Source: Bacteroidota bacterium
GTDB taxonomy: Bacteria > Bacteroidota > Ignavibacteria > Kapaibacteriales > UBA2268
Assembly: GCA_004322215.1 (NCBI GenBank)
Contig: SCSM01000036.1
Location: forward strand, 91,443-155,442
Reading direction: 5' to 3'
Length of the DNA: 64,000 bases
The position numbers were made by a program, and so were the translations under genes. The stretch's first letter is position 1. Every line of letters starts with the position of its first letter. Below are positions 43,455 to 52,557 of the stretch, in pieces. The notes under the pieces are model-generated. The model saw only the letters and a list, made by a program, of their open reading frames with translations, did not search any database and was not told the origin of the DNA.

Positions 43455-45065
43455 TTAAAGAACCTCCTTTCCGGGTAAAGGATTATTTCTCAAATCAGTT
43501 GTTCTCTCTTTCTCCCCCTTCATTACGAGTGCATTTCCGACAAGCTCGTGGATACCGGCAACTTCAACTCCCGGAATCCAGTATTGCAGCAGTGGCGGAA
43601 GAGTTGCTTTGTCAATCGCACAAATGCAGGTGAGGAGATTCACCCCATTTTTTTCGGCAACATATTTCACTGCATTTGCCCTCGGGAAACCACCTCTCAT
43701 TCTCATTTCGAAGTTTTCTTCGGTGCCGAGTCCCGCTCCGCTCCCACAGCAGAAAGTCTGCTCGCGGATTGTATTCTCGGGCATATCAGTAAACTTATTC
43801 ATTACATTTCTCAGTATATACCTTGGTTCTTCTAACAGTCCCATAGCTCTTGCAGGATTGCATGAATCGTGGAATGTAGAGTGCCAGTGGTCATTCCTGC
43901 TTTTATCTAATTTTATTTTATTATTCTTTATAAGGTCCGATGTAAACTCGGTGATATGCACCATCCTGGTTGAACGGGCATTCTCAAACACAGTTCCTGT
44001 GATTGGTGATTTAGGCACTTCGAGAAAATCTGCAGGGCCATTTAATGTGTCCATATACTGATGAAGCACTCGCCACATGTGTCCGCACTCACCACCTATA
44101 ATCCATTTAACACCTAATCGCTTTGCTTCAGCATAAATTTTCCCATTCAATGCTTTCATCAATTCATGCGAAACAAACGAGCCGAAGTTACCACCTTCAG
44201 ATGCATAAGATGAGAAAGTGAAATCCAAGCCGATTTCATGGAATAGAGCCATATAGCCGAGAAGAGTAAAATAATGCGGCTCTCCGAAGTAATCTGCAGA
44301 TGGTATTACAAATAAAATTTCAGCACCTTTCTTATTTATTGGGGTATCAACCTTGATTCCTGTCAAATCTAACAGGTCATCTGCAGCAAATTCTATTGAG
44401 TCCTTGAATCCGTGCGGTTGAATGCCGAGGTGATTACCTGTGCGGTGGCAATTAGCAACAGGCGTCATCACCCAGTCAATATTGACACCGATAAGATTCA
44501 TAAGTTCACGTGCAAGAATTGTGATTTCCGCAGTGTCAATTCCATAAGGACAGAACACCGAGCATCTTCTGCATTGTGTGCATTGATAGAAATAATAGAA
44601 CCACTCTTTCAGCACATCGAATGTGAGTTCTGTTGCTCCAGCCATCCTTGCCATCAGCTTACCTGCAAGTGTGAATTCTTTTCTGTACACTGCTCTCAGC
44701 AGTTCTGCTCTCAGCACGGGCATATTCTTCGGGTCGCCCGAACCAATGAAGAAGTGGCATTTGTCTGCACAAGCTCCACACCTTACGCAAATATCCATGA
44801 ACAGTTTCAGAGAGCGGAATTTATCGAGCCTTTCGCGAAATCCCTCAAGAATAATCTCTTTCCAGTTTTCAGGCAGTTTCCAATCTTCCTCATAAGGTTG
44901 CCACTTTCTCGGATTCGGCTGATGAACATATTTTATGCTCTCAGGATTTCCCGCATAATTATATGTTCCTTTTTTATAATCCGGCTTAACATCGAGCCAG
45001 TGTTTCTTAGGTGGCTTGTAGTCAATTGTCTGTGCTAATTCTTCCGGTTTCATTTTAAGAGACAT
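43455..45065 (-). CDS. dsrK: DsrK: HdrD-like cytoplasmic catalytic subunit
   Basis: A 536-residue iron-sulfur protein. Two 4Fe-4S binding motifs are at Cys93-96-99-103 and Cys162-165-168-172. CCG-type motifs for the special non-cubane cluster follow, as HDSCNPARAMG and TFCCGSGAG. DsrK resembles the heterodisulfide reductase subunit HdrD and is thought to reduce the DsrC trisulfide or another thiol partner in the cytoplasm. No dsrC gene is in the window. GGAGGA precedes its ATG, and it overlaps the dsrM end by 11 bases. Confidence 0.95.
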   Translation of the reverse strand: MSLKMKPEELAQTIDYKPPKKHWLDVKPDYKKGTYNYAGNPESIKYVHQPNPRKWQPYEEDWKLPENWKEIILEGFRERLDKFRSLKLFMDICVRCGACADKCHFFIGSGDPKNMPVLRAELLRAVYRKEFTLAGKLMARMAGATELTFDVLKEWFYYFYQCTQCRRCSVFCPYGIDTAEITILARELMNLIGVNIDWVMTPVANCHRTGNHLGIQPHGFKDSIEFAADDLLDLTGIKVDTPINKKGAEILFVIPSADYFGEPHYFTLLGYMALFHEIGLDFTFSSYASEGGNFGSFVSHELMKALNGKIYAEAKRLGVKWIIGGECGHMWRVLHQYMDTLNGPADFLEVPKSPITGTVFENARSTRMVHITEFTSDLIKNNKIKLDKSRNDHWHSTFHDSCNPARAMGLLEEPRYILRNVMNKFTDMPENTIREQTFCCGSGAGLGTEENFEMRMRGGFPRANAVKYVAEKNGVNLLTCICAIDKATLPPLLQYWIPGVEVAGIHELVGNALVMKGEKERTTDLRNNPLPGKEVL

Positions 45066-46071
45066 GGCTTTCCTCCTTATCTAAGGGCATACCTGCTCCT
45101 TTCATTACTTTCCTGAATTCATCCTCGTATTCTTCATAAGTATGCGTCTTCATTTTCAAATCATCAATCCATGGATTGACATGCCTAACCATTCTGTTTG
45201 TGTTTGCAAGGTTTCTTGTCGGACTCATAAATACACCGCTCATGTGCACCAGTTTGCTCATCGGGAAATAAATCAGGAGTGAGCAGACAAAGAGCAAATG
45301 AATATAAAACCAAGTGCTCAGTGCTTCACTTGGTGCCGATGGTGAAAAACTCAATATACCCAGCATAAGCTCCTTCACCGCTACAAGGTCAGTCTTGAAA
45401 AAGTATCTCATCAAAATACCTGTGATTGCAATTCCTGATATTAACAATAGCGGAAAATAATCGGATGGCAGAGAGATATACCTGACCTTAGAATCAAACA
45501 CACGTCTGAAAAACAGGTATGCGAGAGCAATTACTAATGCAATATTTGTAATATAAACCAGTGGCACCCAGATTTGGAAGAAACCGTCAATGTCCTGCAA
45601 TAGTGGAACAAAGAAAGGCATCGGATTTGTTAAAAACCTGAAATGCCTCAGGAAAATAATTAAAAAAGACCAGTGAAAAGCCAAGCTGAAAAGCCATAGC
45701 CATTTGTTTGCTCCGTAGGTCAGCATTGGTCCTTCCTTTAGTTCCGCTTTCGTATTTCTGAACAGTGAACGGAAAAACAGCACTTCCAGAGCCATCCTGC
45801 CAAGTACGCCAAGATATGAACTCGGATTGTCAAGACGGTTCTGCTTAATAAATGGTAGTGATTTCTGCTGTCCTCCTGTTGTAGGAATGCGAAAGGGAAC
45901 CGGCGAGCTAGCCCATCTTACGATTCGCACTATGATACCCACGATAAACATAACAATTGCTATGTAAGGTATTACCACAGCGAAAACGTAATTCAATCCG
46001 GACACGTTCGCTCCTATTAAGCCAAGCAGTGTGAGTGCGGCTACTGCAACTAACGAAAACCAGATTCCCAT
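45055..46071 (-). CDS. dsrM: DsrM: NarI-like cytochrome b membrane subunit
   Basis: A 338-residue membrane protein with several helices, including FSLAFHWSFLIIFLRHFRF and LLFVCSLLIYFPMSKLVHMSGV, with His residues placed to bind haem b. DsrM takes electrons from menaquinol and passes them to DsrK. The first helix-rich part (1-45) is the extra N-terminal region common in this family. It starts the operon; the 303 bp before it contains a 45-bp element that is repeated upstream of the RsbRD-N gene. Confidence 0.94.
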   Translation of the reverse strand: MGIWFSLVAVAALTLLGLIGANVSGLNYVFAVVIPYIAIVMFIVGIIVRIVRWASSPVPFRIPTTGGQQKSLPFIKQNRLDNPSSYLGVLGRMALEVLFFRSLFRNTKAELKEGPMLTYGANKWLWLFSLAFHWSFLIIFLRHFRFLTNPMPFFVPLLQDIDGFFQIWVPLVYITNIALVIALAYLFFRRVFDSKVRYISLPSDYFPLLLISGIAITGILMRYFFKTDLVAVKELMLGILSFSPSAPSEALSTWFYIHLLFVCSLLIYFPMSKLVHMSGVFMSPTRNLANTNRMVRHVNPWIDDLKMKTHTYEEYEDEFRKVMKGAGMPLDKEESHVS

Positions 46072-46127
46072 GAATAACTATCCTTATTTTATTATCAATT
46101 TATTTTATTTAGAATATTTCTCATTAT

Positions 46128-46156
46128 GTCATGTTGAGCTTGCCTAAGCATCTCAC
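46128..46156. repeat. Dispersed intergenic repeat (GTCATGTTGAGC family)
   Basis: GTCATGTTGAGCTTG followed by CCTAAGCATCTCAC resembles the short palindrome-like repeat frequent in genomes of this group and a diverged copy of the repeat at 18884-18921. Family assignment is from memory, without a search. Confidence 0.4.
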
Positions 46157-46213
46157 AAACGACCTTAACTTCTCAATACACAATTCAGTAAAAATAAACT
46201 TCTTAAATTCCTG

Positions 46214-46258
46214 ATATAAATCGAAATGTAAATTTTATATTGTAATGAGTGTGTTGTA
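46214..46258 (-). promoter_or_regulatory. 45-bp element upstream of dsrM, copy 1
   Basis: It shares 42 of 45 bases with 48578-48622. On the minus strand it begins TACAACA and ends in CGATTTATAT. It lies 142 bases before the dsrM start. Shared position and orientation suggest a promoter or binding site for a common regulator. Confidence 0.6.
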
Positions 46259-46374
46259 GGAAAAGAAAATTAATTTATTTTTTAATTCATACTCACATAA
46301 ATAATTCTATAATTTTAGAATTAATTTATTTAAATTAGTAACATATATTATTAATTTTATTATACTTCGATAAG

Positions 46375-46755
46375 ATGGGCTATAAACCCTTTGAAGAATG
46401 GATAGCACAGGCAGATTATGATATGGATACTGCTCAGGCAATGTTTGAAGCGGGAAGATACATATACTGTATATTTATGATTCATCTTTCAATGGAAAAA
46501 ACTCTGAAGGGTTTATGGTCAAAAAATTTTAAGCAGGATGCTCCAAAAACGCATGATTTAATATATCTTGTAAATAAACTACAAATAAATCCACCCGAAG
46601 AAATATATAATACAATTTCAGAAATTGATGAAGTAAGCGTTCCGACTAGATATCCCGAAATACTGAAAACACTGATTCAGGGATATCCGAAAGAAAGAAC
46701 AGAAAATATTTTCAACAAATCCAAAAAGGTGCTGGGATGGCTGAGAATTCAATAA
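46375..46755 (+). CDS. HEPN-domain protein (module 1)
   Basis: A 126-residue helical HEPN protein: EEWIAQADYDMDTAQAMFEAGRYIYC, FMIHLSMEKTLKGLW and KTHDLIYLVNKL. HEPN proteins are often ribonuclease toxins paired with a nucleotidyltransferase antitoxin. Its end overlaps the next gene by 19 bases. The order here is HEPN first, opposite to the second module. It probably acts on RNA or tRNA; target unknown. Confidence 0.88.
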   Translation: MGYKPFEEWIAQADYDMDTAQAMFEAGRYIYCIFMIHLSMEKTLKGLWSKNFKQDAPKTHDLIYLVNKLQINPPEEIYNTISEIDEVSVPTRYPEILKTLIQGYPKERTENIFNKSKKVLGWLRIQ

Positions 46756-47078
46756 TTACTGAATCTGTTAATTTTCTGAAATCATTGCTTTTCGAAAAGG
46801 AAGTTCCGTACGAGAAAATTATCCTATTTGGTTCTTATGCCAATGGCAAATCCAATGAGGACAGTGATATTGATTTTATTGTTGTTTCTTCTGTATTTCG
46901 AAATAAGGATTACTTCGAGAAATTTGATTTAACAAAAAATATCAAATCACAATTAGTAAAAAAATTTGACAAACCTTATGACATACTGTATTATTCCGAT
47001 ATAGACTGGGAGACCAGCAGGGCAGTGCCTATAAATGAAGCAAAGAAATACGGTCTGATTGTATATTCAGTGAACTGA
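46737..47078 (+). CDS. Minimal nucleotidyltransferase (module 1 antitoxin)
   Basis: A 113-residue MNT protein with the nucleotidyltransferase signature LFGSYANGKSNEDSDIDFIV, where Gly32-Ser33 and the metal-binding Asp44 and Asp46 are in place. Such antitoxins AMPylate the HEPN toxin. It overlaps the upstream HEPN gene by 19 bases, which suggests translational coupling. Confidence 0.9.
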   Translation: MAENSIITESVNFLKSLLFEKEVPYEKIILFGSYANGKSNEDSDIDFIVVSSVFRNKDYFEKFDLTKNIKSQLVKKFDKPYDILYYSDIDWETSRAVPINEAKKYGLIVYSVN

Positions 47079-47224
47079 AAATTTCTCAATATTTAAGAAA
47101 TGCAAATTAGTTCCTACAATGAGGGTATAGTAGAATATTAATGAAATTCAATATATTTTATTGATATTACATAAATTTAAGTTTATTTTTGTGAACAAGG
47201 GAAGAAATATATAATAATAATACT

Positions 47225-47554
47225 ATGAGAAAGAGAAAAAACAATATTGATGATGAAAGAATATTATTTTTTTCAGAAGCAATTCGAAAAAGATTAAATA
47301 AGAATCTAAAAAGTATTATACTTTTCGGTTCCCGTGCCCGCGGGGATTATACTGAAGATTCTGATTATGATTTTGCAATTATCCTGAATGACAAAACAAC
47401 AAAAAGCATTAATGATATTCGCAGGATTGAAGTTGATTTCTTAAATCGTTATGATGAGCTTACTTCCAGCTTAATTTATGATGAGAAAGAGTGGATGCGG
47501 AGATTAAAAATGCCAATCGGAATAAATATTATGCGGGAAGGTGTACATTTGTGA
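47225..47554 (+). CDS. Minimal nucleotidyltransferase (module 2)
   Basis: A 109-residue MNT protein with LFGSRARGDYTEDSDYDFAI, carrying Gly35-Ser36 and Asp47/Asp49. It is not close in sequence to the MNT of module 1, so the modules arrived separately. Its TGA overlaps a GTG that would start the HEPN gene (GTGA), the usual coupling, but that HEPN frame is broken after 12 codons. Confidence 0.9.
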   Translation: MRKRKNNIDDERILFFSEAIRKRLNKNLKSIILFGSRARGDYTEDSDYDFAIILNDKTTKSINDIRRIEVDFLNRYDELTSSLIYDEKEWMRRLKMPIGINIMREGVHL

Positions 47555-47946
47555 AAACACAAAGTAATATCCAAGCAGTCATAAGATAAGCCAAAGATAA
47601 GTTGAAAACAGCACGTATTGATTTTGATAATGAGCAATATGATGATGCAGTATCAAGGTCATACTATGCGGTTTATCATGCAATGACTGCCGCATTACTT
47701 TTCAAGGATGAAGTTTATTCATCTCATGCACGTACAATAGGAGCATTTAATAGGATTTATATAAAATCAGGTATATTTCCTAAGAATTTTACAAGAATAA
47801 TTCATGATCTATTCCAAGACAGACAATTAGGTGATTATGATGTTGATATGATTTTCGAACACAAGGTTGCTAAGAATAATATTAAAAAAGCTGAAAATAT
47901 TCTTAAAAGTGTTGAAGAATATTTAATAGAAGCCGGGGAATTTTAG
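47551..47946 (+). pseudogene. HEPN gene of module 2, broken by an early stop
   Basis: From the GTG at 47551 the frame reads MKTQSNIQAVIR, then TAA (47587-47589), then AKDKLKTARIDFDNEQYDDAVSRSYY and on to the end. The residues after the stop fit the intact family without a gap, so a single base change, probably TTA to TAA, created it. The rest (from a TTG at 47602) is a full HEPN body with an RSYYAVYH motif. Either the gene is dead, or translation restarts at 47602 and makes a shorter protein of 114 residues. Confidence 0.7.
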
Positions 47947-47979
47947 TATAAAAAAGTTCAAAATATAATTCATTTTTTA

Positions 47980-48486
47980 TTAATCCCCATACATCTCATT
48001 CAATCTATCCACCATCTTCCCGTATCTTGCTTTGACTTCACCTGCTTTGATTTCGTAAATTTTTTCTTTCAGTCCGACATATATATCGAAGGCAAGTGAA
48101 ACTGCCTGGTCAATCCTCGATTCAAATTCCAGCATCTCCCTGAACAGGAGCGGTTCTTTCTCATCCTGATGATACTCCTTCCTGATGATTTTCTTCAGCA
48201 CGTAAAGAAATCCGACTGCTTCCGATGAGGTGAAATCCTGAACAGCACGGATTTTTATTATATCTTCAACTGCTTCATACATCTTTTGCGGTTCAGTAGG
48301 TACGATTAGCTCATCTAATATTTCGGGAAGCCGTTTTGAAAAAGTATAGCCAATAGGATTGCCGAACTGGTTTTTATTTTCAAACAGGAATTTTCCTGCT
48401 TCATCGGGATAGGTCTCAATCACTTGCTTGAGCCATTTCTCAGTAATTTGGCTTTTGCGTTGTTCCAGTATTTCGTAAAATTTCAT
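47980..48486 (-). CDS. RsbRD N-terminal-domain protein, likely dsr-associated
   Basis: A 168-residue helical protein. QRKSQITEKWLKQVIETYP, NPIGYTFSKRLPEILDELI, and FTSSEAVGFLYVLKKIIRKEY fit the RsbRD_N domain, a globin-like sensor part of partner-switching regulators. No STAS domain is fused. Genes of this type are, to my recollection, found beside dsrM in sulfate reducers. Here it is on the same strand as dsrMKJOP, 1.9 kb upstream, with two HEPN/MNT modules between, and it has the same 45-bp upstream element. Confidence 0.8.
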   Translation of the reverse strand: MKFYEILEQRKSQITEKWLKQVIETYPDEAGKFLFENKNQFGNPIGYTFSKRLPEILDELIVPTEPQKMYEAVEDIIKIRAVQDFTSSEAVGFLYVLKKIIRKEYHQDEKEPLLFREMLEFESRIDQAVSLAFDIYVGLKEKIYEIKAGEVKARYGKMVDRLNEMYGD

Positions 48487-48927
48487 AACTATCCAAAAAA
48501 TCAGTTCAATTAATTGTTTTGTTTCACTCTATAATATAATCAAATAAAATTGCAATAATAAAATTCCCTATTTTTTCATATAAATCGAAATGTAAATTTT
48601 ATACTGTAATGAGAATGTTGTATCATATTAATTTTCCAATATATGATTTACCAGCTTAATTTTAAATAACTTACATTATTAATTTATTTTTTTTTAATAA
48701 AACAATTTTTCTGTTTTATATTCGACTTACTATTTTATTAGTTAAGGTTAATAATTTCTGTATCGGTTTCTTACGGTTGGGGGAGTGCAATGAAAATCTA
48801 TTACTATTTATCTGGTGATTTACTTCACTCAATTTATCCCAATTTCATTTCAAATGTAATTAGCATTTGAATTTTGAATCAGAATAACAAAGGAATTGAA
48901 TGTTCAAATTTTTTTACTGATTTATAA
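48487..48927. other. Divergent gap between the RsbRD-N and OmpA-like genes
   Basis: A 441-bp AT-rich stretch without a coding frame. It holds the second copy of the 45-bp element at 48578-48622. The promoter of the OmpA-like gene should lie near the right end, but no clear motif was placed. Confidence 0.6.
48578..48622 (-). promoter_or_regulatory. 45-bp element upstream of the RsbRD-N gene, copy 2
   Basis: Matches 46214-46258 with three mismatches (T/C at one site and TG/AA at another). It lies 91 bases before the RsbRD-N start and in the same orientation relative to its gene as copy 1, so it may be a shared promoter or operator. Confidence 0.6.
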
Positions 48928-50928
48928 TTGAAAAACTTTTTTTTTCAAAATAGATTTAGATTAATACAGATTGCTCTGTTTTTAACTGTACTCATTTTGT
49001 TTTTTAATGGGTATCCGCTTTTCTCATCTAATAAATTGGAGAACAGGATTGGTGTCGGAGTCTCCGCTAATTACTTATCGCATAAAACAGACATACCTTA
49101 TAAATGGAATTCATCGGATTGTGGAATTTTCGGGAACAGTAATTCATTAGGATATGGAGCTGGAATTCAATATTCCTATTTGCTTTGGGATGATATTCTC
49201 TGGCTCGATTTAAGATTGAATTACAATTCAATGCCGATTCATCTGAATTCAATTGCAGCCGACTATGAAGTCTATAATCCTAAAATTTTATCTTATGTCC
49301 CTTTGAATATAAATCATTCTTTCAATTCGACGATGCATTACATGAATTTTGAACCGGGTATATTAATTCAGCCATTGTCATCTGTACCATTTAAAATCCG
49401 GCTTGCTTTCGATGCCGGCTATCCTGTGTTCGGTGCTGATTATGAGACAAGCGAAGAAATCCAATCTCCAAAGATTTATAGTTTTCCGGATAATACCCAA
49501 AGGCATACTACACAAAAAGGTGAACTGAGAATGGTCGGATTGAATTATTCGGCAATCGGCGGACTGCTCTATGATTTTGAATTATCTGATAATTTGTTTT
49601 TACAGGCAGGTGTGAATTACGAACATCCGTCCGGCTCTTCAATATATGATGCGAAGCTGGAAACATCAACGTTGGGTGTTTCTCTTAGTTTACAATATGC
49701 ATTTGGAACAGAAATTGAAATTAAACCACCGAAGATTGATACACCAAAAGTTGAGCAAAAGGTTGAACCGGTTATTGTTAAGAAAAACCCCCACATAGAA
49801 ATTCAGCCGTCTCAGTTGGAAGTGATGGAAACAATTGTAACGCAGACTTACCCGATTCTGCCTTATATTTTCTTCGACAGCTCATCTTCTGTACTGAAAT
49901 CTGGATACAGCCGGTCGGGAAGCGGTTCTTTTGAAGAGAAAAATTTACCGAATGAAACACTGAAAATATATTACGCAGTCCTCGATATAATCGGTTCGAG
50001 ATTGAAATCCAATCCGCAATCTGAAATCACAATAACAGGTATGAGCGATGGAAGAGAGCTCGAATCAACTCAGTATCGGCTCGATTTGGCAATGAAACGC
50101 GCTAAAACGGTTGCAGATTATTTCTCATCAAAGTGGAATATCGAGGACAAACGGCTGATAATTAAAACCCGCGAAACTCCCGAACTTGCAACCAGCACTA
50201 TTTACAATGAAGGTTATGATGAGAACAGGAGAGTTGAAATATCATCACCGCAGTATGATATTCTCAAGCCGGTGATTTATTCTAAATTCAGCGAATATGA
50301 ATTGCTTTCAAAAGAGATTAATAATGAAATTAAAACTGAAAATTCAGATAGTTCAGGTGACCCAAGAATTTCATTATATGCCGGGAATAAAGAAATCGGC
50401 TCGATGCAGGTAAGCAATACCGATACATCTTCAACTTTCATTTTTGATGATAATCAAAAGAAAAATATTACAGACGCATTGAATCACAATCAGCCGGTTA
50501 CAGTGAAATACGAATATGATTATGAAGGGAAAAAACATACATTAGAAAAAAATCCATTCATTAAAAAGAATGCAAATCAATTTGAAATTGGCCGGCTTAA
50601 CCTAATTGTTTTCGATTTCGACAAATCGGAAGTAAACCGGTTAAACAGCGAATTAATCAAAAATTTTGTGGCAAGCTCTATCGAAGATAATTCAACTGTC
50701 GGTATAACCGGTTCGACAGACCGGCTTGGCGAAAAAGATTATAATCTTGAATTGTCGCAATCGAGAGCGGAAAATACTTATGATTTTATAAAAAAGATAA
50801 AACCAAAATCCGAATTCCGCGAAGTCAAAGGTATAGGCGATTCTAATTTATTATACGACAATAACCTCCCTGAAGGCAGGTTCTATTGCCGTACCGTTTT
50901 AATCGAAGTTACAACTCCTGTTAAATAA
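48928..50928 (+). CDS. OmpA-family outer-membrane protein with two OmpA-like regions
   Basis: A 666-residue exported protein. The start is a TTG, forced by a stop codon immediately before it and supported by the signal peptide that begins there (RLIQIALFLTVLILFF). Residues about 40-270 look like an outer-membrane barrel or beta domain. Two peptidoglycan-binding OmpA_C-like regions follow: YIFFDSSSSVLKSG with NRRVEIS near 310-450, and FDFDKSEVNRLNSELI with SRAENTYDFI near 555-660. A PNI/KKNPH linker separates the barrel. It probably anchors the outer membrane to the cell wall. Confidence 0.85.
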   Translation: MKNFFFQNRFRLIQIALFLTVLILFFNGYPLFSSNKLENRIGVGVSANYLSHKTDIPYKWNSSDCGIFGNSNSLGYGAGIQYSYLLWDDILWLDLRLNYNSMPIHLNSIAADYEVYNPKILSYVPLNINHSFNSTMHYMNFEPGILIQPLSSVPFKIRLAFDAGYPVFGADYETSEEIQSPKIYSFPDNTQRHTTQKGELRMVGLNYSAIGGLLYDFELSDNLFLQAGVNYEHPSGSSIYDAKLETSTLGVSLSLQYAFGTEIEIKPPKIDTPKVEQKVEPVIVKKNPHIEIQPSQLEVMETIVTQTYPILPYIFFDSSSSVLKSGYSRSGSGSFEEKNLPNETLKIYYAVLDIIGSRLKSNPQSEITITGMSDGRELESTQYRLDLAMKRAKTVADYFSSKWNIEDKRLIIKTRETPELATSTIYNEGYDENRRVEISSPQYDILKPVIYSKFSEYELLSKEINNEIKTENSDSSGDPRISLYAGNKEIGSMQVSNTDTSSTFIFDDNQKKNITDALNHNQPVTVKYEYDYEGKKHTLEKNPFIKKNANQFEIGRLNLIVFDFDKSEVNRLNSELIKNFVASSIEDNSTVGITGSTDRLGEKDYNLELSQSRAENTYDFIKKIKPKSEFREVKGIGDSNLLYDNNLPEGRFYCRTVLIEVTTPVK

Positions 50929-50945
50929 ATCCAGAGGTGCTGTTT

Positions 50946-52547
50946 ATGAAAAGAAGAGATTTACTGATTAAATTAAAAGGGAAGGACGAAACGCAATCTG
51001 CTTCTCTGAATGAGAGGACAAGTTCATTGACTTATTCCGAAGCATTGCATCTTCTCAGAAGAGTTTCGTTCCATCCCACACCGGAACAGGTGTTACAAAT
51101 CGTGGGAAAAACACCTGTTGAAGCTTATGAATTAATCGTAGGAACAGGCAGCGAGCAAATGCCTGCTCCAACTCAGTCAATGAATAGCTGGCTGAATGTT
51201 CTCGAGGAAAATCCATTGGAAAATTTACCGCAAGATATTAAATCTGAAATAGAGGGAAGACACAGAACTCATTATTTTGAGTTGATTAATTGGTGGTTAG
51301 ATAATATGCGAAGTGAAACATTTCCCTCGATGGAAAAATTCACATTATTCCTCCATTCGATTTGGAGCATCGAGTTTACTTATGACACTCTTGCATTGCT
51401 TCCTCCGCCTTTGCTTTACAGGAACAATGATACATTGAGAAAAAACAGATTATCCGATTATAATAAAATCGCAGAGGCAGTTTCGCAAGATGGTGCAATG
51501 ATTATGTACCAGAGTCTTTTTTACAGTGGCAAGAGTGCCCCGAATGAAAATTATATGCGTGAACTGATGGAACTTTTCACGATGGGCATCGGCGACCTCG
51601 AAACGGGAAGCACAAACTACACAGAAGGTGACATCAGGGAAGGTGCAAGAGGATTAACAGGATGGAGAACAGTTGCATATCTCGGTCAGAACGGCGCACC
51701 AGCAAACCGTCCTTTTGAAACTTTTTTTGTCAAGGCTCAGCATGACACCGGTGGAAAGAAAATTATGCAATTCGGACAGATTGCTCCAATCACAGATGAT
51801 GAAAATACAGAAGACCTTGTCAGAACAAAGGAAGTTAATGGATTGATTGATATACTTTTCAGCGAAAAAGGACTGACAATTTCCAGATTCATTTGTGAGA
51901 AAATACTCCGATTCTTTGTCTATAGCGACCCGGGCGCAGACAATATGCCAATAATAAACGAGCTTGCTCAATTTATGCAGTCGAATAATTACAATCTGAA
52001 AAAAGTTTATAAAAAGCTATTCACAAGCGAATACTTTTTCTCGGATGAAGTAAGGGGATGCCAGATTAAGACACCACCGGAGTTTATAATAGGACTCGAA
52101 AGAATGTTTGGAGTTGATTTCGATTCGGGTCAGCAAGGCAAAACATTGACATCAGTATCAGAACTCGAACAGATTCTTTATGACCCGCCGAATGTAGGAA
52201 GCTGGAAGGCATACAGAACATGGCTCAGTACAACGACATATCCGATTAGGATAAAATATTCAAAGGAAATGCTTACACGTTTATCAGATACTCAATTGAT
52301 TAATCTCGTTAAGAAATTTCCCGATTACAATTCAAACTTTACGAATTTGTTATCAAATTTGACACTTTATTTCCTGCCTGTTTCGCTAAGCCAGCCCCGG
52401 CTTGACACATTGAAGCAGCTCTTGCAAAACGGGATGCAGGAATCCGAATGGCTCTCGGGAATATCATCGAATAACGCAAGCGTTGCCCAGGGAATAAGGC
52501 AGTATCTTGAAAGAATAATTGTTTCACCTGATTTTCAACTTTGTTAA
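50946..52547 (+). CDS. DUF1800 protein
   Basis: A 533-residue protein of the DUF1800 family: LTYSEALHLLRRVSFHPTPEQV at the start, SGKSAPNENYMRELMELFTMG and PPEFIIGLERMFG further on, and YDPPNVGSWKAYRTW. DUF1800 genes usually pair with DUF1501 genes, as here. No clear signal peptide is seen, though a basic MKRRDLLIK start may be a modified Tat-like signal. I use the ATG at 50946, with AGAGG upstream, over the GTG at 50937. The biochemical role is unknown. Confidence 0.88.
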   Translation: MKRRDLLIKLKGKDETQSASLNERTSSLTYSEALHLLRRVSFHPTPEQVLQIVGKTPVEAYELIVGTGSEQMPAPTQSMNSWLNVLEENPLENLPQDIKSEIEGRHRTHYFELINWWLDNMRSETFPSMEKFTLFLHSIWSIEFTYDTLALLPPPLLYRNNDTLRKNRLSDYNKIAEAVSQDGAMIMYQSLFYSGKSAPNENYMRELMELFTMGIGDLETGSTNYTEGDIREGARGLTGWRTVAYLGQNGAPANRPFETFFVKAQHDTGGKKIMQFGQIAPITDDENTEDLVRTKEVNGLIDILFSEKGLTISRFICEKILRFFVYSDPGADNMPIINELAQFMQSNNYNLKKVYKKLFTSEYFFSDEVRGCQIKTPPEFIIGLERMFGVDFDSGQQGKTLTSVSELEQILYDPPNVGSWKAYRTWLSTTTYPIRIKYSKEMLTRLSDTQLINLVKKFPDYNSNFTNLLSNLTLYFLPVSLSQPRLDTLKQLLQNGMQESEWLSGISSNNASVAQGIRQYLERIIVSPDFQLC

Positions 52548-52557
52548 GGAGCAAAAA

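Larger units (their letters stand above)
46072..46374. other. Upstream region of dsrM
   Basis: This divergent gap separates dsrM from the first HEPN gene. It carries a diverged dispersed repeat (46128-46156) and the 45-bp element (46214-46258) shared with the RsbRD-N promoter region. No coding frame is seen. The transcription start of the dsr operon should be here. Confidence 0.6.

Noticed and set aside
44412..45038. 208-codon plus-strand frame opposite dsrK
   Set aside because: It is the antisense shadow of a gene with clear iron-sulfur motifs.
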